Positions 51,304 to 60,839 are shown, counted from the stretch's first letter. The stretch: 64,000 nucleotides of DNA from Methanocella_A sp963769045 (GCA_963769045.1 CAVYKK010000021.1:62001-126000), one strand, 5' to 3'. Numbers and translations are program-made. The notes: a model not told the origin generated them from the sequence alone.

Positions 51304-53094
51304 TTATTTTTTCGGGGCTGCCGGGAGCTTTACGACGAACTTCGCCCCTTTGCGATAGTCGCCAGGCACCCGGTCCTCGATATCAACCGAGCCCCCGAAC
51401 CGCTCTGCCAGCATTCGTACTATGTACAGTCCCAGCCCCTTGCCGTGGGCTTTCGTGGTGCCGCGTTCGAAACGCCGGAACAGACGGGGCTTCACATCGT
51501 CGGGGATGCCATTACCATTGTCTGCAATGTCGATGACGTAATACCTGACTCCGTCGACATTCTCTTCCCCTGTGCCGATGTCTATTGTCACTTCATCGCC
51601 CGAGTACTTGATCGAATTGCCTATCAGGTTGCAGAACAGTTCCTTTAGCAGCGGTACCGCTCGGACGATCATGCCGGGATGTTGCTGGTAGTTGATATGT
51701 ACTGCCTTGTCCATCGGACGGGGTGCATCCCGGATGCATTGCACCAGCAGGCCGTTGATATCGACATCCTCCAGTTCCAGCTTCTCGCCGGTGAGGCTCT
51801 GTATCTTGCGTACGTTTTCGATGATCTCGGCGCTGCCCCTGACCGAGTTGATCGCGGAACTCAGGAGCTGACGGTCCTCATCGGGGATCCCGAGCTCGGT
51901 CTCAAGGAATTCGAGGCTGGACAGGGCTACCTGGTTAAGGTTATTGATGTCGTGGCCCATGATATCCACATATAGCTCGGCACGATTTTTCTCTTCCTCC
52001 GCATGATCGCGGGCCTCGGTAATTTTCTTCTGGTCAGACCGAATGACCCCGGCCATGCTGTCGAAGGCTCGCGCCAGCGCCCCGATCTCGTCCTTGCGCT
52101 TTAGTGGCAAATCCTTCCTGTATTCGCCGTAGGGCATTTCGCCAGTGGCTTTAGTCATCATGAGAACGGGGTCTGCGATGTACGAACCTGCCAGCGCGGC
52201 GATAAGCAGCGACAGCAGCACAAGGGCGATGATCAGCGAGTAAATCCAGCGCGTCGCATTATAGATGGGCAGATAAGCAACGTCTACCGACAGTGATACG
52301 ACTACGCCCCACCCATATTTTCTTACCGGGGAGTAGGCGGCGATCTTTTGCTGTTGCTCCAGCGGGTTATAATGCTCGATCAGGCCTTCCCGGCCCGCGG
52401 TGACATTCCGGACAGCTGCGTTCCAGGAAAAGTCAGCCATATTATCCATGTACGTCCGGTTAGTGTGAATCATGACATGGCCGGTGCTGTTCACTATGTA
52501 TATGTCCTGATCCGGGACGACCTGGGTGCCAACGACTTCGCGGGCAAAGAGAGGAAGGTCGATTGCGCCTACAAAAGCCCCGACGATACTGTCATTTTGT
52601 CGCAGGGGCGTACTGATATAGACAGTGGCATTTCCAGTTACCGGGCTAATCGTCGCGTCACCCGTGTAAGTGCGGCCAGTCCGGAAAACCTCTTCGACCT
52701 GAGGACGGTTCGAAACGTCTTGCCCGACCAGCTGCACATACGGGTAGGAGGATACGACTGTGCTGTTGCAATCAACAATATAGACGGCATAAAAGACACT
52801 GTTATTTTGTATGTAGTAAAGGGTCTCGTTAAGGTACCCGGTGTCTTTATTTATGACAGACTTTATGACCGTCGGCCTTGCAGACTGTCCCTCCAGGTAG
52901 CTGATAGCCGTATTGAAATAATTATCAGCCAGAGTAGATACGGCCCTGGCCTGTGCCAGATCGTTATTCCAGATGTTGTTCCTGAGGACGTCCTGGTAAT
53001 ACTGGGAGCTCAGTATACCCACGGCCAGGATGGGCGTCACTATGACGATCAATAAAAGAAGTATCGACTGGATTTTTATGGAGGTGATCTGCAT
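51304..53094 (-). CDS. Membrane sensor histidine kinase (Cache-HAMP-kinase)
   Basis: A 596-aa kinase. N-terminal helix (ILLLLIVIVTPILAVGILSS), an extracellular Cache-type domain about 35-270 (DTGYLNETLYYIQNNSVFYA, QDVSNRPQVEEVFRTGRTYT), a second helix (YSLIIALVLLSLLIAALAGS), a HAMP segment with KDLPLKRKDEIGALARAFDS, then a coiled coil with MGHDINNLNQ carrying the phospho-acceptor His, and an ATPase domain with NLIGNSIKYSG, DIADNGNGIPDD and GKGLGLYIVRML. It should sense a small outside ligand. Same HDINNLNQ subgroup as the kinase at 33454. No response regulator is adjacent; the receiver at 5312 may be a partner. It converges on purQ with no space between the stop codons. Confidence 0.9.
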   Translation of the reverse strand: MQITSIKIQSILLLLIVIVTPILAVGILSSQYYQDVLRNNIWNNDLAQARAVSTLADNYFNTAISYLEGQSARPTVIKSVINKDTGYLNETLYYIQNNSVFYAVYIVDCNSTVVSSYPYVQLVGQDVSNRPQVEEVFRTGRTYTGDATISPVTGNATVYISTPLRQNDSIVGAFVGAIDLPLFAREVVGTQVVPDQDIYIVNSTGHVMIHTNRTYMDNMADFSWNAAVRNVTAGREGLIEHYNPLEQQQKIAAYSPVRKYGWGVVVSLSVDVAYLPIYNATRWIYSLIIALVLLSLLIAALAGSYIADPVLMMTKATGEMPYGEYRKDLPLKRKDEIGALARAFDSMAGVIRSDQKKITEARDHAEEEKNRAELYVDIMGHDINNLNQVALSSLEFLETELGIPDEDRQLLSSAINSVRGSAEIIENVRKIQSLTGEKLELEDVDINGLLVQCIRDAPRPMDKAVHINYQQHPGMIVRAVPLLKELFCNLIGNSIKYSGDEVTIDIGTGEENVDGVRYYVIDIADNGNGIPDDVKPRLFRRFERGTTKAHGKGLGLYIVRMLAERFGGSVDIEDRVPGDYRKGAKFVVKLPAAPKK

Positions 53095-53224
53095 TTATCT
53101 CAACGTATGCCAAATTGGAATATATCCTTAAATGCTAAAAGAACCAGAATCAACGTCGATGCCGGGATAAAACCCGTACACTATCTTTATCTGGCATCCG
53201 ATACTATCATTGAGGGGTGTAAAC

Positions 53225-53587
53225 ATGACCAATGACATCATCGTTGTCAGTACTCCATATGTTCCGGGGTATAAGATTACTAAGAACTTAGGGTTCACAT
53301 GGGGCCTCGTCGTGAGGAGCAGAGGCCTGGGTGGCAACTTCATTGCGGGGCTGAGGACCATCTTCGGCGGCGAGATTCATGAGTACACGGTGCTCCTGAA
53401 CCAGTCGCGGGGACAGGCACTGGATCGGCTGAAGGAGAACGCCAGGACCATGGGCGCCAACGCGATTATCGGTGTAGATTTCGACTCCTCGGAGATCGGG
53501 CAGACCATGACCGAAGTGCTCGCCATGGGAACCGCCGTGGTGGTCGAGCAGGAAACCGCGCCGATCAACCCGGTACGGCTCGAGTAA
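53225..53587 (+). CDS. UPF0145/YbjQ family protein
   Basis: A 120-aa protein of the UPF0145 (DUF74) family: DIIVVSTPYVPGYKITKNLG, FTWGLVVRSRGLGGNFIAGL, GGEIHEYTVLLNQSRGQALD, and ANAIIGVDFDSSEIG. The family forms homopentamers and has a putative metal-binding site, but no known activity. The ATG at 53225 has GAGGGGTG six bases before it; the in-frame TTG at 53210 is less likely. Single gene. Confidence 0.9.
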   Translation: MTNDIIVVSTPYVPGYKITKNLGFTWGLVVRSRGLGGNFIAGLRTIFGGEIHEYTVLLNQSRGQALDRLKENARTMGANAIIGVDFDSSEIGQTMTEVLAMGTAVVVEQETAPINPVRLE

Positions 53588-53662
53588 AACTTTTTAATTA
53601 TTTTTACGGCCTTCACTTGTATCGCCGGAACGGTGACAAACCGTTAATGCCAGGCTTGCCCC

Positions 53663-54190
53663 ATGTTTTCAGGGACATTTATGACCGCCGGGGCCTTGCA
53701 GCGAAGGCTGTTCAGCATTTGGCCGCAGGTGTTACTGCGGGGTTGTATCAGCTTACTGCTCGGGTTGCTGATGCTCATATGGCCTCACGCATCCGTTCGG
53801 GTATACTTCGAGATTTTTGGAGCATATGCCCTCGCGGACGGCTTCCTGCTGATCCTTCAGGTATTGCCCGTCAGAAAAGTGGATACGAGAGTGTGGTCCC
53901 GGCTCCTAAGGTTATCGACTCCTGTCGGGCCGCCAGAGGCGCAAGCGACATTACTGTTTTATGTATCTCATGCTGATCGTCCTTGGCGCACTTGGCGGGC
54001 ATGACAGGATCGCATTACCATAAAAAGTCTTATGCGTCAATTGTTGTAGAGGATGTGACTCCGGTCAGAGCCGCGAAGTGCCGTCCAGCTGGCCCGGGTA
54101 TTTGGCATATTCATGACAGCCTACGCCGTCATCGCCATTTTGATCGCACTGGAAATGAGAAGCAGCGCGAGCGCTTTTTCAAAGGAATGA
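53663..54190 (+). pseudogene. HdeD/DUF308 membrane protein, decayed
   Basis: The first part reads FSIWPQVLLRGCISLLLGLL and YFEIFGAYALADGFLLILQV, which matches the intact HdeD-type protein at 62601 (WWDVGLRALIAILFGLALLF; LFAAFAFFDGVLVLLQMV). After about 53880 the frame is lost. Near the end another frame reads RVFGIFMTAYAVIAILIALE with MRSSASAFSKE and a stop, which matches the last helix of the same family. The middle is not recoverable with one shift, so several changes or a deletion occurred. A true pseudogene. Confidence 0.65.
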
Positions 54191-54213
54191 GTGCTGTCGG
54201 TTTCCCGCTGCCA

Positions 54214-54606
54214 TCAGAAGGGCCCGATGTTGAAGAGCAGGTTAATCAGGGCCAGCAGGCCGAATAGCGTGATGAGCAGCGATGCGATCGTGGCGGTAGA
54301 CAGGTGAAACGGCTGCCCGGTTCGCTTGCTCAGCGAACGCAGGTACAGGAAATGTTCTGCGATGGCCAGCGCCAGCATGAACGTGCCGAACCCGACCAGC
54401 CCGAGCCCGAGGTTGCGTGGCCCGTACATGGGTAGCTTTTCGGACAGGATGTTCGACTCCTGCAGGTACATGAAGAATTTGTAGATGGTGAAGCCGAAAC
54501 TGATCATCGATACCGAGGTCCTTATCCAGGACATCAGGGTGCGGTCGGCCGACATGCGGGTACGGTCGTAGCCGAGATCGTAGGGCTTATCCGCTGACTG
54601 GCTCAT
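54214..54606 (-). CDS. DUF202 (YidH-like) membrane protein
   Basis: A 130-aa membrane protein: DRTRMSADRTLMSWIRTSVS (the DUF202 hallmark), then three helices (ISFGFTIYKFFMYL, GLGLVGFGTFMLALAIAEHF, TIASLLITLFGLLALINLLF). The function is unknown. It overlaps the DUF1622 gene upstream by 20 bases, so the two are translated from one mRNA. Confidence 0.85.
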   Translation of the reverse strand: MSQSADKPYDLGYDRTRMSADRTLMSWIRTSVSMISFGFTIYKFFMYLQESNILSEKLPMYGPRNLGLGLVGFGTFMLALAIAEHFLYLRSLSKRTGQPFHLSTATIASLLITLFGLLALINLLFNIGPF

Positions 54607-54955
54607 TGGCTTTATCCACCTCCTTCTCTTCCTCTTTCATCTCGCGCTGCAGGGAGAAGTTCAGGAAAGTCCGGATCGTTGCCACCACAGCCAGGATGCC
54701 GAGATCGGTCCAGGAAGGCTTTATTGCGGTCCGGACGATGTCGGCGGCCAGCTGAAACTCGAGTGCCAGGACGAGATACCGCGAAAAGGCGAGGCGCGCC
54801 TTGTTGTAGTGCTGCAGGTCCGGCCGGCGAACCGTCTGCAGCACCATATATGTGGCCACTACGACACCGGCGCCGATGAGCAGTACGCTAATAGAATTGG
54901 CGCCGAGCTCGATCCAGTCCACGAAGCTAACCAGGTAATTCTCGATCTCGAGCAT
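54587..54955 (-). CDS. DUF1622 membrane protein
   Basis: A 122-aa membrane protein of the DUF1622 family: a helix ANSISVLLIGAGVVVATYMV, the conserved cytoplasmic RLAFSRYLVLALEFQLAADI and a third helix WTDLGILAVVATIRTFLNF, ending in a charged tail. Function unknown. Operon with the DUF202 gene, which may belong to the same complex. Confidence 0.85.
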   Translation of the reverse strand: MLEIENYLVSFVDWIELGANSISVLLIGAGVVVATYMVLQTVRRPDLQHYNKARLAFSRYLVLALEFQLAADIVRTAIKPSWTDLGILAVVATIRTFLNFSLQREMKEEEKEVDKANEPVSG

Positions 54956-54987
54956 GGTCGGTATACCGGGCCTTGCTGGCAGGCCTT

Positions 54988-56493
54988 TCAGTCGCCCCCG
55001 CTCTTCTGGAGCTTCTCGCGGGCCTGACCGACGGTAAAGCTCGCCGCTTTCTGGCGTGGAGGGAAGTCCGCGAACGTTTCCATGAACTTCTGCACTTCAT
55101 GCTGGGCGGGCACGAGCACGAATGCATGATCGAATATCCAGTCCCAGTAGGTGTTCGATGTGGTGTCTGCGAACTCGAAGGGATCGGTGCGCAGGTTGTA
55201 TATCTTCGGTATCCTCAGCTGGGTGAACGGCTCCGCCCAGACCGCCATGGTGCCCCGGCACCGCTGCTCCAGAAAGACCAACTTCCAGTTGTCATAGCGC
55301 ATGGCCAGCAGATCGCCGTCGTCGGAGAAGTAGAAGTACTCCGTGCGCGGGCTCTTTTTCTCCTTGCCTGTAAGGTAGGGCAGGAGGTTATAGCCGTCGA
55401 GGTGAACCTTGAACGTCTTTTTACCGGCCTTATGACCTTTGAGCAGCTTTTTCCGGATATCGGGCTCACCGGCGGCTGCCAGGAACGTTGGCAACCAGTC
55501 CATGTGGCTGACGATCTCGTTCGAGACACTGCCCGGTTTGATCTTCCCTGGCCAGCGCACCAGCAGCGGGACCCGGAAGGCGCCCTCCCAGTTGGTGTTC
55601 TTCTCGCTGCGGAAGGGCGTCGTGCCGGCGTCCGGCCACGAGTTCCGGTGAGGCCCGTTGTCGGTGCTGTACATGACGATGGTGTCATCGGCGATGCCGA
55701 GGTCGTCCAGCAGCTTCAACAGCTCGCCGACCATCTCATCGTGGTATACCATGACATCGTGGTACTCCGATTGCCACCGGCCCGCCTTCTTCACATATGA
55801 GGGCTTCTCGTGGGTGCGGAAGTGCATGTGCGTGGTGTTGAACCACACGAAGAACGGCACCCCCGCCTTGTCCTGCCGCTTGATGAAGTCCCTGGCAGCA
55901 GCCATGAACTCCTCGTCCACTGTCTCCATGCGCTTTCTGGTCAGCGGGCCGGTGTTCTCGATCTTCTGGCCGCCGTCCGGCTTCGCCTTGCAGCGCAGCA
56001 CGCCCCGGGGCCCGAAGTTCTTCCGGAAGTCGGGGAAGTCCTTCTCTGTCGGGTAATCGCGCAGCTCCGGCTCCTCCTCGGCGTTCAGGTGATATAAATT
56101 CCCGAAAAACTCATCGAACCCGTGCACGGTAGGCAGGAACTCGTCCCGGTCGCCGAAGTGGTTCTTGCCGAACTGGCCGGTGGCGTAGCCCGGCGGCTTC
56201 AACAATTCCGCAATGGTCGGGTCCTCGGCACGCAAGCCCTGGTCGGCGCCGGGCATACCCACCTTGCTCAGCCCGGTACGGTAGACACTCTGGCCTGTGA
56301 TGAACGCCGCGCGTCCGGCGGTACAGCTCTGCTCCCCATAGCTGTCGGTAAACATCATCCCTTCCTTTCCGATGCGGTCGATGTTAGGCGTCCGGTATCC
56401 CATCAGCCCCTGTGAGTAGATGCTGAGGTTGGTGATCCCGATGTCGTCGCCCCAGATCACCAGAATGTTAGGTTTATTCGCTTTCTTCGCCAA
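54988..56493 (-). CDS. Sulfatase (arylsulfatase-type), Cys-type formylglycine site
   Basis: A 501-aa type I sulfatase. Metal-binding Asp pair in VIWGDDIGITN, the modification site CTAGR at 57-61 (SYGEQSCTAGRAAFITGQ), which needs conversion of Cys to formylglycine, GKNHFGDRDEFLP, and MYSTDNGPHRNSWPDAGTTP. The Ala in CTAGR, in place of Pro, is allowed in the family. No signal peptide is seen, so a cytoplasmic location is expected, unlike many sulfatases. Start: the TTG at 56493, preceded by AAGGGGG; an in-frame ATG at 56538 lacks a leader. The maturase for this site lies at 57587-58792. The substrate is unknown. Confidence 0.9.
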   Translation of the reverse strand: MAKKANKPNILVIWGDDIGITNLSIYSQGLMGYRTPNIDRIGKEGMMFTDSYGEQSCTAGRAAFITGQSVYRTGLSKVGMPGADQGLRAEDPTIAELLKPPGYATGQFGKNHFGDRDEFLPTVHGFDEFFGNLYHLNAEEEPELRDYPTEKDFPDFRKNFGPRGVLRCKAKPDGGQKIENTGPLTRKRMETVDEEFMAAARDFIKRQDKAGVPFFVWFNTTHMHFRTHEKPSYVKKAGRWQSEYHDVMVYHDEMVGELLKLLDDLGIADDTIVMYSTDNGPHRNSWPDAGTTPFRSEKNTNWEGAFRVPLLVRWPGKIKPGSVSNEIVSHMDWLPTFLAAAGEPDIRKKLLKGHKAGKKTFKVHLDGYNLLPYLTGKEKKSPRTEYFYFSDDGDLLAMRYDNWKLVFLEQRCRGTMAVWAEPFTQLRIPKIYNLRTDPFEFADTTSNTYWDWIFDHAFVLVPAQHEVQKFMETFADFPPRQKAASFTVGQAREKLQKSGGD

Positions 56494-56724
56494 TCTCAGT
56501 CCCCCTTTCCTATGATCTGGAAAAGTAATGCATCTCAAGTCTCCGGTCAGCCATGCTTCCCGTCATAGCGCCAATTATGCTATTGCGCAGCAGCCCTTGT
56601 CTCCACCGGAACGTCTACAACTATTAAAAAGGCATAAAATATACAAATATATAAACATATATTATATTAATATCTTGAAAACACAAGTGGTAAGATAAGC
56701 AGGCGTAAAAGTAGCTTTTGAAGA

Positions 56725-57621
56725 ATGATGCAGCAGGCAGTAATGGGTATAGATCATCTCACGCTGAGTATCATCCAGGTGGGATCGATGGTCAGCACGT
56801 TCGTCTTCGTATACTCGAGGGGTCTGAGGACAACCGCCGGCAATCTGGAGTTCCTGGCCTCGCGGCGGGGACTACTGTTGAGATCCCTGATCTCGGTCGA
56901 TCTCCTCGTGCCCCTGATCGCGTTGCTGGTCATCGTCCTCGTCGGGCCCTCGAAGAACATGGCGGTCGGGCTGATCCTCCTCGCGGCATCGCCGGCTTCG
57001 CCCACGGTCTTAAGAAACATTACCCAGGCCTACGGGAGCGATGAATACGCTGTGAGCATTCACGTCGCGCTAGCGCTGCTGGCCATTGTCACCGTACCTG
57101 TCTCCATAGACCTATTATCCTATGCCACTGGCGTTCAGGTGAATGCCACACTGCCGGCGGTGGCAGAGCTGGTCGGGATTAATATCCTCCTGCCGATTGT
57201 GGCCGGCATGATCAGCGGGTGGCTCTTTCCCGCAATGGCCAGGCGTGTCAGCAAGCCGCTGGAGATTTTTTCGGTCATTCTCATCATCCTGCTGGTGATC
57301 CTGCTCCTGCTCCCCACCTATCAGGTGCTATTAACTATGGATATCAGGTCCTATGTTGCCATAGCGTTGATGACTATTGGAGCCCTGGCCGCCGGCCATT
57401 TAATGGCGCGGGGACAGCCAGAAGAACAGACGACGCTGGCCCTCGAAAGCGCGACCAGGAACACCGGGCTCACCCTCCTGATGGCATCGTCTTTCACCTC
57501 GCTGGAAAAAGCGCTGCCAGTGCTGATACCGTACGTCGTCCTGTCATGGATTATTTGCCAGACATACGTCATATTTCGAAGGATGGCTAAGAACGCCAGG
57601 GATCGCGACAGTCACCGGTGA
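56725..57621 (+). CDS. BASS/SBF-family transporter
   Basis: A 298-aa protein of the bile acid:sodium symporter superfamily with about nine membrane helices (LISVDLLVPLIALLVIVLVG, VGLILLAASPASPTVLRNIT, HVALALLAIVTVPVSIDLLS, SVILIILLVILLLLPTYQVL, ALESATRNTGLTLLMASSF). The ASPASP and ESATRNTG stretches correspond to the crossover motifs of the family. It may import an organic anion such as a sulfate ester, given the sulfatase and maturase beside it; this is inference from position. It overlaps the maturase end by 35 bases on the opposite strand. Confidence 0.85.
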   Translation: MMQQAVMGIDHLTLSIIQVGSMVSTFVFVYSRGLRTTAGNLEFLASRRGLLLRSLISVDLLVPLIALLVIVLVGPSKNMAVGLILLAASPASPTVLRNITQAYGSDEYAVSIHVALALLAIVTVPVSIDLLSYATGVQVNATLPAVAELVGINILLPIVAGMISGWLFPAMARRVSKPLEIFSVILIILLVILLLLPTYQVLLTMDIRSYVAIALMTIGALAAGHLMARGQPEEQTTLALESATRNTGLTLLMASSFTSLEKALPVLIPYVVLSWIICQTYVIFRRMAKNARDRDSHR

Positions 57622-58792
57622 CATTCCCGGCCTTCCCGGGGAGAATTTTCATGATATCGCCAGCCGGCCGTCCCCGGCGCAGCAGTTCTGCCATGATTCT
57701 CATAGGCTGCTCCGTGTGCTGGAAAAATGCCTTTAGCCCCGGACAGAGCCAGTTCAGTCCCGGCTGACCGTCTGGCGTTGACGCCAGGCGGTTTTTGGGG
57801 CACTCGCCGTGGCAGGTGAACAGAAAGCGACACTCCCTGCAATAATTCGGAAGGGTATCCTGCTTGGTCCGGCCGAAGAGCGCCTGCTTTTCCGAGCAGA
57901 CGAGATCGCCGATCGGCGTTTGCTTTATGTTCCCCAGCAGGTGTTCCGGCTCGACGAAGTGGTCGCAGGAGTACACGTCGCCGTTGTGCTCCAGCGCCAC
58001 GCCGTCACCGCACGCCGGGCGCAAGATACAAAGTGACGACTGGCCACGCAGATAAGAGGCCAGCACCCCGTCGGAGAACAGCACGAACATGGAACCGACG
58101 TCCCGGCGGACCCACTCGTCGAATATCTCTGTCAGGAACCGGCCGTACTGCTCCGGATGGACCGACCGGCCCGTTACCTGACCCGTTTCCGGATCGACCT
58201 CCACGACAGGGATGAACTGCAGGAAAGGCGTCTTCAGCTCGTCCCGGAAGAATCGGTAGACCCCTAGCGGGTGCCTGCTGTTCACCGCATTCACCGTGCA
58301 CAGGATGTTGAACTCGACGCGTTGCTTTTGCATGAGCTTCGCAGCGCGTACGACCCTGTCGAAGACCGAATGGCCGGCTTTATCGTGCCGGTAGGCATCG
58401 TGAAGGTGCCGGGGCCCGTCCACGCTGAGCCCGACGAGGAAATGGTTCTCGCGCAGGAAGCGGCACCACTCCGCGTCGATCAGGACTCCGTTTGTCTGCA
58501 GGGTATTCTCGATGCGCATGCCCGGCCTGGCATACTTCTTTTCCACGGCCACCACACGCCGGAAGAAGTCCAGCCCCATGAGCGTCGGCTCGCCGCCCTG
58601 CCAGGCGATGGTCACGTCCGGCACGTGATGCACTGCGATAGTCTGGCGGATATAGGCTTCCATCACCTCGTCGGACATTCGGAAATCGCTGTCCGGGTAG
58701 AGCCTGTCTTTATGCAGGAAGAAGCAATAGTCGCAGCTCAGGTTGCACCGGGCGCCGGTGGGCTTGGCCATCACGTGGAAGGCAGAGGGCAT
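57587..58792 (-). CDS. Anaerobic sulfatase-maturating enzyme (radical SAM, SPASM)
   Basis: A 401-aa radical SAM enzyme. The start HVMAKPTGARCNLSCDYCFF gives the CxxxCxxC cluster at C16, C20 and C23; IAWQGGEPTLMG is the family GGEP motif; LVGLSVDGPRHLHDAYR follows. The C-terminal SPASM part has cysteines in CGDGVALEHNGDVYSCDHF, CRECRFLFTCHGECPKNR and LCPGLK, for two auxiliary clusters. It oxidises the sulfatase cysteine to formylglycine without oxygen, which suits an anaerobe. It lies 15 bases downstream of the truncated sulfatase (58808) and near the complete one (54988), its likely substrate. Confidence 0.92.
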   Translation of the reverse strand: MPSAFHVMAKPTGARCNLSCDYCFFLHKDRLYPDSDFRMSDEVMEAYIRQTIAVHHVPDVTIAWQGGEPTLMGLDFFRRVVAVEKKYARPGMRIENTLQTNGVLIDAEWCRFLRENHFLVGLSVDGPRHLHDAYRHDKAGHSVFDRVVRAAKLMQKQRVEFNILCTVNAVNSRHPLGVYRFFRDELKTPFLQFIPVVEVDPETGQVTGRSVHPEQYGRFLTEIFDEWVRRDVGSMFVLFSDGVLASYLRGQSSLCILRPACGDGVALEHNGDVYSCDHFVEPEHLLGNIKQTPIGDLVCSEKQALFGRTKQDTLPNYCRECRFLFTCHGECPKNRLASTPDGQPGLNWLCPGLKAFFQHTEQPMRIMAELLRRGRPAGDIMKILPGKAGNVTGDCRDPWRS

Positions 58793-58807
58793 AGCCTGTA
58801 CTCCTCG

Positions 58808-60166
58808 CTACTGGCGCGAGAACATCGCCTGGGCCTCCCGCTCCAGGTCGGCATAAGGTTCGCCGCTCACATTGATCGTGACGCTGTTGATCGTCCCGCC
58901 CGCGAACGGGAAGGGCGACTCGTATTGATCGCTCACGCCGGCTCCGGTGTCATGGCGGATGCGCAACGTGCCGCCGCTGAGCCCGAACTTGCCCGGCTGC
59001 GTCTTCATCCCGCCCTCTGCGGACAGCTCGTCATTAATGAACATCCTGAGTGTGCCTTTGGCCACGCCCTTCGGGTCTTCCTTCTCCTTGTGGAACTCGA
59101 CGCCGATGACGACGTGCCCGACGGGAACATCGACATCCGACTTAAACCGGAAGACTTTCTGGCCCACGAAGTTATATTCATAGTACAGCCGATGGTCTTT
59201 GACGAACAGCGTATACCCGCCGAATATGCTGCCCATGGAAAGGATGACACCCCGTGCATCCGGGCTTTCGACCTCGAGATCGGCCAGGATCGTGAAGGAA
59301 CGGTTACGGATGTTAACCGCTGCCGCTTCCGGAACGTCGGCGCTGCCCGGGTAGTAGACGTAGGTATCCCGTGACTTCGTGAGTTGCGGACGGGGCTGAT
59401 TCAATATATCCACCGCTATCCTGTCGTCCAGCGGCAGGACATTGTTGCGGCCGGCCTCCACCCACCAGATATTGATGAGGTCCTGGAGCCGGTCGGGATG
59501 CTTATCGGCAAGGTTATGGGCTTCCGAGCGATCTGCGTCCGTGTGATACAGTTCCCATACATCCTTGTCGAAGTGACTCCGGTCTGATAAGGGCGGATGC
59601 CGGGTCACGGCTTTCCACCCCTGGTGCCAGATGCCCCGCGTGCCCAGCATCTCGTAGTACTGGGTATCCCGGGTCGTCGGAGCCCCGGGCGCCTCAAAAG
59701 TATAACGCATACTGACACCCTGCATGGGCGTTTGTGTGTAACCGTTGATGACCTCCGGCGCCGGGATACCGCAGCAGTCCAGCACAGTGGGCACGATGTC
59801 GATGGCGTGATGGTACTGGTGCCGGATCTCGCCCGCGGCTTTGATTCTCCCGGGCCATGCGATGATCAGCGGATCGCAGATGCCGCCGTTATAGGAATAG
59901 CGCTTCCACATCTTGAAGGGCGTGTTGAACGCCATGGCCCACCCGTTCGGATAATGGTTGTACGTCTTCGGGCTGCCGAGGTCGTTGATCATACGCAGGT
60001 TCTGCTTCAGATCGTCTGGCATGCTGTTGAATATCAGGTTCTCGTTCACAGAGCCATCCGGGCCACCTTCGCCACTGGCACCGTTGTCAGAAACACCGTA
60101 TACCACGCATGGGCCAATTGACAACAAGACGATCATGCAGCGAATGTGGGCAAATTCGCACATCAT
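58808..60166 (-). pseudogene. C-terminal half of a large arylsulfatase, N terminus missing
   Basis: About 440 residues match the second half of the long arylsulfatases (around 780 aa): SDNGASGEGGPDGSVNEN, then YNGGICDPLIIAWPGRIKAA, VLDCCGIPAPEVINGYTQTP, GMRYTFEAPGAPTTRDTQYY-like text, and a jelly-roll C-terminal domain (VILSMGSIFGGYTLFVKDHR, FGLSGGTLRIRHDTGAGVS). The first half, with the metal Asp pair and the Cys-type site, is absent: homology starts abruptly near 60110 and the upstream bases show no sulfatase in any frame. It cannot be active. The first 20 residues of the open frame (MMCEFAHIRCMIVLLS...) are unrelated sequence. Confidence 0.8.
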
Positions 60167-60368
60167 CTATAAAATGGACAAAGCGTACGCAGGCGAGACC
60201 TGCTTCCCAACGCTCATTTGTCCTTATACAGAGATATCTTCATTATTTCCCCAGGTCCCCGATGAAGAGATAATTAATGGCACTTTGAACATGACCCATC
60301 CCGGGATGCACATGCGAAAGATATTCTGGCCGGTCGGGTAAATGATCACTCTGCAATAATCCATTGTA
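60167..60368. other. Region upstream of the truncated sulfatase
   Basis: No gene is seen between 60167 and 60441; the terminator of the Gly/Trp-rich gene lies at its end. The missing sulfatase N terminus is not here. Confidence 0.5.
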
Positions 60369-60400
60369 TAAAAAATTGGTAACAGGCCGTTACCGGCCTG
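60369..60400 (-). terminator. Hairpin plus T-run after the Gly-rich gene
   Basis: CAGGCCGGTAACGGCCTG is a perfect hairpin on the minus strand, followed by TTACCAATTTTTT, about 40 bases after the stop of the 60442 gene. Confidence 0.75.
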
Positions 60401-60441
60401 TCACTATATGGCACATGTTTTCTTATTGTCGCATCTTCAAG

Positions 60442-60762
60442 TTACCTGAGGCCCGGAATGAACGGGCTGTTGAATCCCAGGCCAGAGCCAATACCACCTA
60501 AGCCCATACCGGCCCATCCCCCGCCGCCCCAGCCGAGACCGCCAAAGCCGAGACCACAGCCGCCAAAGCCGAGACCACAGCCGCCAAAGCCGAGGCCCAG
60601 GCCGGGAGCGCCCCAGCCGAGACCCGAGCCGAATCCCAGGCCGGAGCCTATACCGCCTAATCCCATACCAGGCCAGCCCCAGCCGCCCCACCAGGCTGAT
60701 GCGGGCAGAATTAAGACAAGTGCTGTCAGCACAACCAGAACTAAAATAGCTAGTTTCTTCAC
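60442..60762 (-). CDS. Gly/Trp-rich exported protein
   Basis: A 106-aa protein with a signal peptide (KKLAILVLVVLTALVLILP) and a mature part of repeated GLGFGGCG, GWGGGGWAG and GGIGSGLGF blocks. Two cysteines occur in the GLGFGGCGLGFGGCGLGF run. At the DNA level a 21-base unit repeats three times. The C terminus is SPFIPGLR. The start is a GTG at 60762 with AGGAGGATGAATAAGC ahead. It resembles glycine-rich surface or matrix peptides; function unknown. A shorter paralog is at 63480, and the two share the upstream region. Confidence 0.8.
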   Translation of the reverse strand: MKKLAILVLVVLTALVLILPASAWWGGWGWPGMGLGGIGSGLGFGSGLGWGAPGLGLGFGGCGLGFGGCGLGFGGLGWGGGGWAGMGLGGIGSGLGFNSPFIPGLR

Positions 60763-60839
60763 GCTTATTCATCCTCCTACAGGACAAGAATTAACAAATG
60801 GCAATAAATAAATAATAGATACATATTATCGAAAATCTG

